Shown here: positions 34,278 through 46,071 of the stretch, piece after piece | How positions within the stretch are numbered: position 1 is the stretch's first letter | Layout: the number at the start of each line of letters is the position of its first letter | From: Rallus limicola | Taxonomy: Eukaryota; Chordata; Aves; Gruiformes; Rallidae | Direction of reading: 5' to 3' | Length of the DNA stretch: 64,000 nucleotides | NCBI GenBank assembly: GCA_022605955.1 | Contig: JAKCOZ010000008.1 | Span: 8,558,001-8,622,000 of the forward strand | Program-made: the position numbers and the translations under genes | Notes under the pieces: generated by a model | Databases searched by the model: none | What the model was told of the DNA's origin: nothing | What the model saw: the letters and a program-made list of their open reading frames with translations, nothing else

Positions 34278-34709
34278 TGTCCTGGTTCTGGCCAGGCCAG
34301 GGTTAACCTCCCCAAGCAGCCAGCACAGGTGAGCTGAGTCAGCTCAGGTGCACTGAGTTAGCCTGGGCTGTTTTCCACACCACCTGACACCACTTCCCCA
34401 TAAAAGCAGCAGGTTGGGGAAGGGCAGGGCCTGGGATTTTTTTGCCTCTAGGACAGTTGGAGTGTGGCTGGGACATGGGGTCAGTCAGTCCTTACTGTGG
34501 GGCAGCCCTCTGTAGTGGTCAGGTCAATAAGGTACTCTGTGTTAGCACTGGGTGTAAGTGTAACTACCCATTATTGTTCTGTATTCACTTTGATATTTGG
34601 CAGTAAATTGTGCTTATCCCAACCCACGGAGGCTCTGCCTGTTTCTCCTCTGGAGTGAGCGAGTGGCTTGGTGGGCATTTGGCTTCTAGTCAGGGCCAAA
34701 ACCACCACA
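34278..34709 (+). mobile_element. Solo LTR with 5 bp target-site duplication
   Basis: 432 bp starting TGTCCTGGTTCTGG and ending AAAACCACCACA, that is TG...CA. It is flanked on both sides by CAGAG (34273-34277 and 34710-34714), an exact 5 bp duplication. An ATAAAAGC TATA-like box near 34399-34406 sets the plus orientation. No internal retroviral genes remain, which fits loss by LTR-LTR recombination. It sits beside the minus-strand pol-like remains and probably inserted into them. Confidence 0.85.
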
Positions 34710-34714
34710 CAGAG

Positions 34715-35620
34715 TCACCTCTACTTAAAATGTCTTCCCTGGCTCCTGTTGGACTTGCTCTGACTCCCTAGCTAAAGCCTGGTGAGACAATGCAGGACTA
34801 TGTTTGAACCCTTGGGGTAATAGGATAAAAGCAAGCTATATTCTGCTCTGGGTAGAGGGAATCTCTACTCAGGTTGTAATGGGACTGTAGAAAACACATC
34901 CTTTACATCCAAGTCAGCCATCCAAGGCTGGGCTGCTTGCTCTATAGGAAAAATAAGACAGCAGCATGTAAGGGTGCCTTGTTTTCATTTATGACAGACT
35001 ATCATCAAGCACCAGGTGCTGCTAGACTTTTGGACAGGCAGTATGGGTGAGCTATAGGGTGAATGACCTTTCTGAGTACCAGCCCAATGCCCTAAATCCT
35101 GGGTGGGAGCAGTTACACCTTGCAAGGTTTCAGGGCTAATACAGTACTGTCATATGTGGGACTTCTGAGTAACTTCAATGTGGTCCTCAGGAAAAAAGCA
35201 ATAGCCTCCACAGCAGGTATTTCACTGATAGAAATGACAAAGTTCTGTGCCTGAGGGTTTGAGAGTCTAATGGAGCATCAATGATCTGAGATTTTAAAAA
35301 TCTGGGATTCTCAAAATACTTAAAAGCCCTACTGCTGCTATGGGTCTCAGCACCCTTTCACTGAGCAGAGCCAATTCTATCCTGGCCATGGGGAGCTCTC
35401 ATCTTTTCCTTGCAAACATTACTATAGAAATCCTTTCTTGAGGTTTCTGAATGAACCCATGGGCATCCTCAGTTTTAATTGTTGATATTGAGGCTCCCAC
35501 ACTCCTAAGAGACAGAGTATTTGCCATTCAGTATTAATGGTATACAAGGGTGCTAAAATTAATTCCAAAGATTTTGGCCACCTGGGAGGAGTGATTTGGG
35601 TCTCCCTGGGCCAGTGTTGG
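34715..35620 (-). pseudogene. Degraded retroviral pol (reverse transcriptase-like)
   Basis: Read on the minus strand, about 34.95 to 34.72 kb shows the order of reverse transcriptase motifs: a DVKDVF block like the first catalytic Asp motif, then about 35 codons on LPQG followed by an Ala/Arg-rich helix. The frame is broken by a stop and a frameshift between them, and the catalytic-loop part is lost at the solo LTR. Upstream to 35.6 kb is continuous low-quality pol-like sequence. It is described only as a dead remnant. The family (class of ERV) was not determined. Confidence 0.6.
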
Positions 35621-35628
35621 GAGCTCCT

Positions 35629-37066
35629 CTATTCATTTTTGGGTAGCAGGGTCAGGGGAGCAGGCAGACCTAGGTTGTCTGGGATGGGGGAAGCAGAGGG
35701 ACTAACCTTGCTCGGCTCCTTCCCTGCCCCTGGACTGCTGGTGCTGCCCCCATCATGGTTATCCCACAGTCTCTGCCAGACAAACATGGGCATCCCTTCT
35801 AACTGGCCTGCTGTGAATCCTGTTCCTTGCAGGTGATCCCATAAACATCTCCATTCCAGATCACACTCCTGTTTGTCAGGGGGGCAGTTCACATCAGAAT
35901 AATTCATTTCAGCATTTCGAGCATCTCATCCCTTACTTCTCTGGCCTCCCTTTAACATCTGGATGACCTTGACCTGACCTTCCCTTTTAGAGACTACCAT
36001 TTCAGGGGTGCATCCCCATCCCCATCTCCTCCCCATAAGGCTGTCCAGTTCAGCAGCCCTTGGGCTGTTATGGCATTCCAGTCCCAGCTTTCATGGTGTA
36101 ACATTAAAGCCAGGTTCTTTGGCTACTCAGATGCTGCATTTTGCAAGTTTTAGTTTCCCTGCTGCTGTTGTTGGCATAGCCATCACGTCCTGGGGTATAG
36201 CCCCTTGTCCCTTAAAGACATCCCGAGCAGCCAGTCTCATTGTCCATCCAGAAAAGCCCTTGGGAGTACTCCAGGGAGGGGGAGGGATATATTCCTTTGG
36301 CCCCAGCAGTTTTCTGACAGCATGTATTATGGAAGATAACAGGGAGAAGGTATTCAGGCTGGCCCCTGGTTCAGGGTTTAAAAGAAATAACTTTTCCTCC
36401 CAGGTATATATTGATCTGGCCTGGGTCTGATTAAGGATCATGGTTCCAGCCCCGAGCTGACAGCACCGTGCCACCCACCCCAACCAGTCTTCATGGGGCT
36501 GTTTGCTGCAAGGACAGCTGCCTTAGCTGTTCAGCATTAAAATTTGTAGCGGTCATCGTGACCCCAGGCAGTGGGGGAGTCTTCCTCTCCCGCAGGAGCT
36601 GGGAGCCGTACCAGGGAAGTTTTAATGCCGGGGTAAAGGGAGGCTTTTTATCTGGACAGTGCTCGGGTAACAGAGCAGGGGTGAAGGACCCACTGCCAGA
36701 ATCAAAGCCTTCCTCCTTTTTATCCATTGTCAGTGTGTTTATCTTTTCAAGGATCTCTCTCTCTGAGACCAGGCATGCAGGCTTTTGCTCTAACTGTCCT
36801 ACAGCCAGAGACCCACGGCTCATTTCTAATTGCTGAAGTAATCTGTTTGTAACAAAACTACGGGATTCAAAGGCAACAGCTTGTGCTTCTCTATCCTTAG
36901 CTCTCCCCAAAGCTTCCCGATCCTGCCTAGCAAAGCGCCTGCAGCCGCCAGCACCTCTGTGAGGAGCCCGATGAAGGCCACCTTGCCGTCCTCTGCTCGG
37001 CGTTTGTGACTGTCTCCCACTTCTGAAACTCTGCTTGCAGCATTTCCCACTCCAACCAGTTCTCAA
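35629..37066 (-). pseudogene. Degraded retroviral gag-like region
   Basis: Three minus-strand open pieces lie in order just inside LTR copy B: 37066-36491 (191 codons), 36483-36127 (118 codons) and 35907-35629 (92 codons). The first begins with basic and Gly/Arg-rich sequence and continues into Pro-rich segments; the second has a Pro-rich PPPPW stretch. Position between LTR and pol-like sequence, rather than strong motif matches, supports gag. Frames are interrupted between the pieces, so no functional protein is expected. Confidence 0.5.
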
Positions 37067-37224
37067 TCACCCAGTCCCTGTCCCACTGAGGGGTTTTCCA
37101 CCCCTTACCAATTTCGCTGCTCTCCTACTGCCTTCTCCCAAGCACCCACGACCCGTGTATCACAGACTCCCACAACAGCTAATGCCACGACCCAGAGGGG
37201 ATGCAACCTCGAGGTCGCAGGGCT

Positions 37225-38262
37225 CCATCACACACAAGGACAGGGAGGATTTATTACCTACGTTTCCTCACTTCATTACAGCTTACTACAAGTCACCACT
37301 ATCAAGGCAAGCATAGTTACAACTGGCAAAACAAGTATGTGTGTACTACAGGGCACTACAAATCACTACCAGAGAGCAAACTTGTATTTCCACAGAAGCA
37401 GCAGTCAGTATTAGCAGCAAGTCTGTATCTCAGCATTGCAAGTACTGCAGGATTACCACTACTAAAACAGAAACTGTACTTAAAAGTAACTACTTACATC
37501 TGTGCCTTTATATATATATATATATTTAAAAATATTACCTGTAGCAAGCGTTGATCCAGCTGATTGCAGCCGTGGGGGCAGTCAGGCCCATGCCAGAAGT
37601 GGGGCCGCTCTCGGTTGGACGAATGGATGAAGTCTCAGCTGGATGATGATCCATGTCCCAGAGCTGGCCAGATGTCCCCAGCGAGGGTCTGTTCTGCCAG
37701 AAAATCTTGCAGAAAAAGTTTTGCGTGCAGGAAAGGCTTCATTTTGGGTAAAAAGTAAGTCCTTTTAATATCACAGAGACATAAAGGGGTGTAGGACACC
37801 ACCGCCCAGCGCAGCCAATTGATGCTGCTCATTTCTGTTTTTCACCTGGCACATCCAATAACTGGTGATGTTTTCTATTATTTCACACCAACTTTAGTTT
37901 AATCAGACTGTTTTTCTTTCTGTGCATTCTAACAGCCAGTAGAACTTACCAATGCTAAATTTCCCAGGATGTTTTCTTCCTTTTCCTGACTTCTTTTTCA
38001 CCTTTCCAGATGATAACTTGCTGTTACATTTTCTTGTTTTTACACTTATCAATGGTATCTAGGGCTGTTCCTAGTTTCTTGTATCCAGCTGCACTTCAAA
38101 GATGCCAGCTGCACTCCTCAAGGATACTTGTGGTTCCCAGGCCCGATTCCCAGGCCAGCAGGCATTTTCTCTGTCAGTATTTGAGCAGAGGTCATCTTCA
38201 GTGAACTGTTTTCCACTTTATAGCCAGGTCACCTTTATGGCTGCTCCCATCATCAGCCTAAA
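37225..38262 (-). mobile_element. LTR copy B of the degraded endogenous retrovirus
   Basis: Homologue of 24003-25035 in the same orientation. It borders the gag-like region on its left, so it would be the 5' LTR of a minus-strand provirus. A short TA run lies at 37509-37526. Exact termini and a target-site duplication could not be identified because of divergence. Confidence 0.6.
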
Positions 38263-40480
38263 ATGACACCTCTCAGCAAAGCAGAAGTGATCAGCTGCAG
38301 GGATCACTACAGAATTTCCCTGTGTGAAAATATCTTTTGTGTAGCTACTACTAGTTGTTCAGGAATAGATCAAAAGTGACAGCACTAGCTTTATCTTCTC
38401 CTTCCATACATATTTGGGCTAAACACAACCAATGCATACCATCACACTTCTGCTCTGGAGATGATGCTCTAAGCAAAAACTGTGCAGTCGGAGCCTTGCT
38501 TGGGCTTCCCTCTCTTCTCTGTACTGGCTGGCCTCCACCTGCAGCCCTGCATCATCACAGCCTTTCTGCAGATAACACTGACTTAGGAGACAAGGCTCAG
38601 AGGACAGGAGTCACGCAGAAGCAGAGAACCAAGACTGAGGACAAAGACAACCCAGACACGCAGGCAGGGGTCACCATTCCCGGCCTGCAAACACCTTCCA
38701 AAAGAGTTAAGAGGAAAACCTGAGGCTGGAGCAGGGACTGCCTGAGTTTTAATATCCTGCAGTGTTCCAACACGAAGCTGTACTTGTCACTGCAGTACAG
38801 ACTGACCAAGCACCAACCAACCAAACATCCAGCCTGTCTAGCCCGCAGTCCAGTTACCAGCCTTCCAAAACAGAGCGTTTCCCCGAGTCGGTGACCTCCA
38901 AAACTCAAGACGTGGAAACAAACTTCCTCTGGATGTTTCACATTCCTTTGGTCTTGTTCCCTAAATGCAATGTTTGTGTCGCTTGCTAAAAAAATCCACA
39001 GCAACAGGCTTTGCAAGTAAATTTAAAGGGAAGTGATTCAGTTATTTTTCTGGGATGAAGCCTTAAATATATTTTAATAGAACAAGCTATAGCAACTATA
39101 ATATGACCTGGCTAATAAAGCAACACTGATACTGTGCTGCAAAAATCAAAACATTTGAGTTCAGCTGGCTTTAGCTTGGTGCTGGGTTTATCAAGATTTT
39201 GCAGGAATTTTAAGTCTGAGTAAAGCACTGTACTCATACAGACAGGCTGATAAAACGCCCAGCCACTCACTTCACAGGATTCAGCAGTTACTGGGAAATA
39301 CTGAACTCACAAAATCCTGCTCCTGTTGTGAGCTTACAACACAGAGTGCTGAACTCCAGTCAAAGGCTGTGTTCTGGTTAACCCTACTGGTTTAAATGAT
39401 GGCATCAGAAAGGGTGTAACTTGTTGAAAACCGGACAGATGATGATTTTAAGGATGTCTAGAGTTTGTGTCGTTGGAAACTATCGGGCATAAAAGAGTGA
39501 GGGCGTCAACTACTCTGAAAAATAGAGTCTCGGCTCCCTCTGGTGGATAAAGTTATTTTCTACAAAACAGTTTGTGTGAGAAAGTTGTTCCTGCCCCCGG
39601 CCTCAAGGCCATGAGAGAGTTAAGGTGAGACAGTAAACAAATCCCAAGCCCTCCACTCACTTCGAAGTTGATGTGAAGTCTCCTGGCTCTCAGACTGTTG
39701 CAAGGCAGCTGCACAACACGCTCCAGCTGCAGAAATCAGCCAGGAGAGCCTTCACCTCTCCTTGATGGAGTTCTCATGTAAATTATGGCACATAAAGACT
39801 CACAAACAAATGATAACCCCAAGAAAAACAAGACATGGCCCTTGAGTAAATCCTAATCCTAAATCCCCACAGTGACCAACTTCTAAACCCCTCCACAAAG
39901 GGGAATGGAAGCACGCTCCCAGGGCATGTGTGCAGTGCTAAAGGGTGAGCCATCACCCCCAGGCTCCCAGAGAGCAAGGAATCCCTGCAGCTGTACATTT
40001 CTGAAGTCTTGCTGCTGACAGAGCACAATGTCACCGATTCAAGCAGCAAAATACAAACCCTTCAAACCCAAGCCTGTATACTTTGATCTTAGACAAGCTG
40101 CATAGATTAATCCAATGAAAATTCAAGGGAATTTCCACCATACATGCACTAGATTTAAGGATATTCCATGCCTTCTAATCAAAGTCAATCATACAGTGAT
40201 TAAGTAGAAATACCTTGTGAAGACTGATAAGCAATTCCTGGAAGTATTCCATCTATTGCCACAAAACCTCAATAAACCAAATGTCTGTTTTTGTTTCTCA
40301 TTAGAGGAATCAATAGCTCCACTGTAATTAAGCACACACCAGCTAGTTGCTCTGACAAATTCCATGTAGCTCCTTTGAAGAGAATCATGAGTAATTCCTG
40401 CAGTCACCAACACACTAGAAACTTATCATGGGGTTCTGAAAACACTATTTCACACTGCCACAGAAGACAAACAGATCCAA
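38263..40480. other. Intergenic stretch downstream of UMPS, no gene recognised
   Basis: No exon or repeat family was recognised. Minus-strand 39016-38597 is open for 139 codons without recognisable homology. 39533-39547 holds a CTCF-like word in reverse orientation (CCACCAGAGGGAGC). Confidence 0.5.
39533..39547 (-). promoter_or_regulatory. Candidate CTCF site
   Basis: The minus strand reads CCACCAGAGGGAGC, one mismatch from the common CTCF core CCASYAGRKGGCRS. Such a match is frequent by chance; position between the UMPS end and the transposon block is the only supporting context. Confidence 0.2.
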
Positions 40481-40505
40481 TGAAAGTAAAATGGTAGCAA
40501 AAGTG

Positions 40506-40511
40506 TTTATT
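40506..40511 (-). terminator. UMPS: UMPS polyadenylation signal
   Basis: TTTATT on the plus strand gives AATAAA on the minus strand, about 480 bases after the UMPS stop codon. It is the first canonical minus-strand signal found below the stop and would give a 3' UTR of about 500 nt ending near 40490. Confidence 0.55.
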
Positions 40512-40991
40512 ACCACACTATTCAGTTTCACAGTGTGAGATTAAGACCCATATTTTCTCCTTGGAAACAGCAGAGCTGAGTACACTTGTGAGAGTGGGGC
40601 AGCAGGTCAGGTCTGCAGGTGAATTTTCTTGAGAACAGTAAAATGCTGCTGCCACAGCCAGAAGGAATTTGAGTGTGAAGAGGAAAAATAAAAGCAACAG
40701 CAAATCAACTACCCTGGTAGTGTTTCAAGCAAGGTTTTGTTTTTTCACCAAAGGAAAGATATTAAGGCTAAAAACTGGGCATGAAGTTTTGTTTTGTCCA
40801 TTGAAATATTAATAAAACAACCATGGCATGTGCAACTTCATCTGTGTGAGAGACTGAAATTAATTTAGTTAGTAACACTGTTCTCCAAAAGGGCAGTTTT
40901 CTACTTGCTGGAGTGTCTATGAATTTAATTGGAAGCCTCCTGACAACTGCTGCTCCACCAGCTTTGCTTTTGCACTGGGAGTGGTTGGCTT

Positions 40992-41173
40992 TTAATCTTC
41001 TGCACAAATACCAAGCCTGCTTTCATAGCTCTCCCAAGCTGCCTTCCTGTACTTCTCTGCTTCCTGAAGACGGTCTGAAGCAGACAAGATGCCACGTCCC
41101 ACGATAATGATATCTGAACCTTTCTCACTAATGACTTCCTTGGGGCTCCGGTACTTCTGCCCCAGGTTATCAC
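40992..41173 (-). CDS. UMPS: UMPS coding exon 6 (terminal)
   Basis: 182 nt from the acceptor CTGTTTCAG to TAA at 40994-40992. Encodes the phosphate-binding IIIVGRGI segment and ends in SRLGICAED, slightly longer than the human end (SRLGV). Confidence 0.93.
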
Positions 41174-44100
41174 CTGAAACAGAAACAGCAGCCTTTTAGT
41201 TTGTACAGAAGTATATCTACTAAAAAGCTTCAAGGAGGTGCTGGAGCAGAGAACAGGTACGCTGTTCCAGGTTTTGCCCTAACAATCCACAAAAAAAGTA
41301 ACCCAGAACTGTGTCTCCAACTAATGAACCCCCCATTATATAGATCAAGTTTGACAGATAGCACTCTCCCTTGTGATTTACCAAACACAACAGATGGAAC
41401 AGTTACACAAAGAAGCACCAATCAGGATTACTGAGATAAGCCTTACCCTTCTCAGAACAGGCAAGACCCCCAAATGCTGATGTAAAGGCTTGTGACTTCA
41501 CTTCAGGTCTCCTAAGAAACCTGTACTGCAGAGAAGCACACCTCCCTTTCCTGGCTCAGTGAGAACTTGTTTAGTCACTGTAAGACTTCCAATCTGTGGA
41601 TACTACGTCTGTATCAGTACCCATGTCACAGACAGAGTTCTGTAGTTGTTAAAAATCTCTTTTCCTACTCCTACTGAGCAGTTGTATATCCACCCTGACA
41701 CTTATCTGAAGACCTTTCCCATGTTTTGAGGGCTGTGCTCTATGGTATGCACAGATGTCAGCACATGAAGAAAGCTGCATAGCTTGCTGGTTGCCTCTCA
41801 GAGCTACTAGGGAAAGGATCAGCATACCCAGAAATACAGAGGCAGCCCATAATGGCAAACACAGATACCTCCCACCAGAGAATCAGCAACCAAACTCCCT
41901 GCAGAAGTCATTTTTTCACCCAAGGCTGGATCACTTATAATAAGTATTTCAGACAAAAAGTTACCTTCTGCTTGCAGCTGCACCCCTGGGGTTAAGTGAA
42001 GAAATTCTGGTTTATTACTAACTCTAGATCCAGATATGAATCCAAAAACAAAATCCGAGTTGTCTTCAGCCATCTGTACCTGACAAAGGTCAGTAAACAG
42101 TTACAAGCAATACATCTAAGGTTAAGTTCTACTAGCAATCTGTTTCTCATTCACCCTTTGACACATTAAACTGAGCAAGGCAGGGGTATGAAACCCTGTT
42201 CTTGCTTTACCAATAGAGTTACCCAGAGCTGATGCCCCTCCCTGATCCAGGGACGAACACGAACATCAGGTTTCTACGCAATGAATGAACTTAAACTATG
42301 GAGAAATTTATTGCTTAAGAGGTTAAAAAAAAAAGGGGGGGGCACATTAGTAAACTTGGCATGTTGGCTAGAATTCAGTGTGAACTCTGACCACCTTACA
42401 TCACTGCCTACAGCTGTAACCTTTAAACTCCACACTGCCAGATTGCTGAGTCTCCACATGAGGGGAAAAAAAAAAACCCAAACCTTGTAATAGTTAGAGC
42501 TGTGGAGGCTCCTGGCAGTGCAAATATTAGAAAAGCACAGAGCCTCCTTGCCACAACGTTTTACAAACTTTTAACCAGAAACAAGACTGCCTACTTACTG
42601 CAGCTTTGGTGTATTCACCCGTCGCAAGGGACCCTTGGGAACTCATCTCAGCAACCAGAAGACAGCCACGCTGGAGAGGAAGACCTACTTCCTTCAGACC
42701 TCTCACAACTCCAGAGCCTGGCACTACATGGGCATTAACGATGTCCGACCAGGATGCGATTCTGAACACGCCACCTGAGAACACGGACAGGGACACACGG
42801 GCAAAGTGGTACCAGAAACGCAGTAAACGGGAAACACGAGCTGAACAGAGCTGGCTGCATGCTACATCAGCCCGATTTTAAAAGACAGTTTTACTACTGA
42901 AGCTTGACAGTTACAAGTTCAGTCTCATCAGACAGTCCTGACAGCTAACCACAAAGCATAATCTCTCAGTCCTACTTTTCAGAAACACTTCTTAATGTGT
43001 TGCCTTTAATATTCACTGAGGCATTTATGGAAGCCTACTGATTCCCTGACACAGGTGCTACCTTTCAATACAGCATGCAGATCATAAGGGACAAACAGAT
43101 CAGAAAAAAAACCAGTTTTACAGTTGCAGATGCAGTACCAAGTGAAAACTGTAACCAGCACACAAGCATACGATAGCAGGCTCCCCTGAGGAGCCACGCT
43201 GCATTTTCTCACAGCAAAAACTACTCAAAGTACTTACTGAGCACAGCCATAGATTCATAAAAAGATCAGGGGAGGTCCTGCCCTCTCAGCAGGGTTAACT
43301 TCAAAGCTAGATCAGGTTGCTCAGGGCCTTGTCCCCTTGAGTCTTCTCCAAGGCTGGAGATTCCACTATCTCTCCTGGCAACCTGTGCCAGTGCTGCAGC
43401 TACACATGCCTGCAGCAAAGTTACAGCAAATCGAGGCTGATGATAATCACCTTCATACTGATGTTTCACAGTGTTCCCAATGTCTGCAAATTTCCTGTCT
43501 TCAAAAATCAAGAACTCGTGTCGATCCGCAAGCACTCTCAACTCCTTCACTACCTCTTGGGTAAAGTCATCCAGGATGTCTATGTGAGTCTTCAAGACAC
43601 AAATGCTGGGGCCCAGGCTAGCAGCTAACTGCAGCAGCTCTTTGGAGCTGGTGACATCAGCAGAAAGGCACAAGTTTGTCTGCTTCCTTTCCATAAGTGT
43701 GAGGAGCCTGGCTGCAATTGGGTGCACCCCTGGCAGCTCGGCTCGAGCGCTGAAGCTCAGCTCTTTACACAGTCTCTTCAGGGGACTGGGGCCGTTCTGA
43801 GCCACTGGTTCAAACACATTTTCTCGAATGAATTTCTTCACCCTTTCAGCCATCTCAGCAGTCACTTCTCCCTGTTGCTGAAGAATCTCCATCACCCCAG
43901 ACAATGTGCAGACAGAGTGCAGGCGAATTCCACGCTCCTCTAACCTGGCCTTCCCACCCTGCTCCCTGTCCAACAGCACCACGGCGTCAGTCACTTTCAA
44001 CCCTTCTTTCTGAAGCACTTCTGCAGTTTCCAGTACGCTAGATCCACTTGTCACCACATCTTCAATGATCAAGCATGTTTCTCCTGGATTAATGGCACCT

Positions 44101-46071
44101 TCCACCAGCCGCTTGGTACCTTAAAGATAAAAGGCAAACCACTAAATGAAGAAAGTTTAAAAGACCCAAAAAACCCTCAAGTATCACAACTTTAGCTCTC
44201 TATGCTGAAGTAAAGATCGTGTCTGTCCCGCATACAAGCATACATCGCAGCATATGCTGAAGCCAAATGGAACTGGACTTGAAAAGAATGGGAATTTTAC
44301 ATTCCCTGTCTGTATGGAGAGGTAATTTGTTTGGTTATTACCTGACACTAGTTGTAGTTCTTACCACAGTGAATAAAATACCTCCTTATGCTTCCAGAAG
44401 TTATATTCCATTAACAAAAGGGACATATTGCTAACTGCACCCATTTAATTCTTTGTATGACTCCACAAGTTTGTTACTGCCATGAATCAAATGCTCAAAA
44501 TCACAAAATTATTTTCTCCACTTACTTAAAACATCTTTAAAGCAGCAAAGTTATGGCACTCCTCAGCGTATTTCCTATTATCCACTGACATTACTCAGTG
44601 CTTGATATGCCTGTTTGAACACTGAGAAAAAGAAAAGCCCCCAGATGCCTTTGCCCTAACCAACAACAGGTGTATGTCCATGAAAAGCAAAGGTTGCCTA
44701 GCCTGCCCAGGAAGCAGTGAGCAGCATGCAGACGTTATGCTGCTGGTGTGGTGCTTAGATCATGACAGCCTAGAGAAGGAGCCCACATTCAGCTCTGCAA
44801 CCTATGTGACACCAAAGCACAACATCTAAACGCCTTTTAAATACTCCAGGGATGGTGACTCCACCACTTCCCTGGACAACCTGTTCCAATACTTGACTGC
44901 CCTTTCAGTAAAGAAATTCTCCTTGCAGGTAGCTGTAGAGAGTTAGAAGGTTTCCCTTCAGTCTCCTTTTCTCAACACTAAAAAGCTGCTCCTCACAGGA
45001 CTTGTGCTCCAAACCCTTCACCAGCTTCACTACCCTTCTCTGGAGATGCTCTAACATATCAACCTCTTTCCTGTAGTGAGAGGCCCAAAACTGCACTACT
45101 CAAGGTGCAGCCTCACCAGAGCTGAGTACAATGGAATGACTTCCCTACTCCTGCTGGTCACACCATTCCTCATACAGACCAGGATGCTGTTGGCTTTCTT
45201 GGCTCCCTGGGCACACTAGGGGCTCACATTCAGCTGATTATTCACTAACAGCCCCAGGTCCTTCTCCTCCAGGCAGCTTTCCAGCCACTCTGCCCCAAGC
45301 CTGTAACACTGCCAGGGGTTCCCGTGACCAAAGTGCAGCACATTACAAGCAAACCACAAACAGACCCAGTCATTTCACAACCCAGACCAGGGGTAGGCAC
45401 AAGCTCTCGATCTGAAGGTTTTACCGTAGTCTTTCGCTTCCTTCCTCCGTATTAGCATGGGCACCTGGTTTTCAGAGCAGATAATGGTAGCCAGGGGCAG
45501 TGCCGTGTAAGGGACGCCGCACACGCAGTCATACTCGAGTCCGGCCCCTGCGGCCGTCTGGAACAGGAGACCAGCAACCTGCGAAGGGAACACCGCGGGT
45601 TTCCGAGGGCCGGAGGGTCCGTGGCTGAGCACGCCAGGCTCCAAGGCGCCATAAGCGGGCTCTCCGCGCCGCACGGCAGCCGCGGCTCCCGCAGCGAGCC
45701 GGCAGCCCCACGGCCGTTCCCGGTGGGCTCCTGGAGCGGCCACAGCGGCAGCCCCGCAGCTCCCCCCGCCCTTTACGCACAAGGGAGCCCGCGCCCCGCC
45801 AGGAGGGGAGATACCCGCGACCTGCGGGCCGCCGACATGGAAAAGCGCCCCTGAGGCGCAGGCACACACCGCCCGGCCCGGCCTCCCGCCCCCCGGGGAC
45901 GCCCCCGCGCCGGCCCCGCACCTGCCGGAGGAGCGGCGGGCGGGAGGCGAGGCCGCGCAGGTCGATGTACACGGGGGAGGCCCGGCCGCTCTTCAGCACG
46001 AAGTCGCCGAAGCGCAGAGCGCCCGCCTCGCGCAGCGCTAGCGCTGCCGCCACGCGCCTCTCTGCCGCCAT
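40992..46071 (-). CDS. UMPS: Uridine 5'-monophosphate synthase (six exons)
   Basis: Bifunctional enzyme of de novo pyrimidine synthesis: orotate phosphoribosyltransferase (orotate + PRPP to OMP) followed by OMP decarboxylase (OMP to UMP), cytosolic. Coding exons on the minus strand: 46071-45922, 45578-45425, 44119-43451, 42774-42599, 42079-41965, 41173-40992, all with GT-AG introns. They join in frame to 1446 nt, 481 residues plus stop; human UMPS is 480. The N-terminal domain shows [10 protein letters not shown] and the PRPP-binding motif [13 protein letters not shown]. The C-terminal domain shows [11 protein letters not shown] and the catalytic [10 protein letters not shown] (about residues 309-318). 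The C-terminal phosphate-loop region includes [11 protein letters not shown]. The start is the first ATG in a GC-rich first exon. No disruption was seen, so it should be functional. Introns 2 and 3 contain old CR1 fragments. KALRN lies upstream in the same direction, as in mammals. Confidence 0.96.
41965..42079 (-). CDS. UMPS: UMPS coding exon 5
   Basis: 115 nt; acceptor CTTTGTCAG, donor GTAACT. Encodes [13 protein letters not shown] sequence (here FGFISGSRV) and the substrate-loop residues HLTPGVQL. Confidence 0.94.
42599..42774 (-). CDS. UMPS: UMPS coding exon 4
   Basis: 176 nt; acceptor GTTCTCAG, donor GTAAGT. Encodes the decarboxylase segment with IVNAHVVPG and [12 protein letters not shown]. 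Confidence 0.94.
43298..43400 (-). mobile_element. CR1 fragment in UMPS intron 3
   Basis: Matches the CR1 words AGATCAGGTTGCTCAG and the following CTCCAAGGCTGGAGATTCC block, about 100 bp. It starts about 50 bp from the exon 3 donor, unusually close to a splice site. Confidence 0.65.
43451..44119 (-). CDS. UMPS: UMPS coding exon 3
   Basis: 669 nt, the large exon that joins the two domains, as in human UMPS. Acceptor TATCTTTAAG, donor GTGATT. Contains the PRPP loop of OPRT, the linker, and the first half of the decarboxylase including the DRKFADIG catalytic motif close to its end. A CR1 fragment lies about 50 bp inside the following intron. Confidence 0.95.
44825..45345 (-). mobile_element. 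CR1 fragment in UMPS intron 2
   Basis: About 520 bp of the ORF2 3' part. The minus-strand piece 45096-44905 reads as degraded CR1 ([20 protein letters not shown]). The 3' terminal repeat is missing. More diverged than the 25-33 kb copies. Confidence 0.75.
45425..45578 (-). CDS. UMPS: UMPS coding exon 2
   Basis: 154 nt after a CCTTCGCAG acceptor, ending in GACTACG before GTAAAAC. Encodes the OPRT substrate-binding stretch with [12 protein letters not shown] and [13 protein letters not shown]. Confidence 0.94.
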
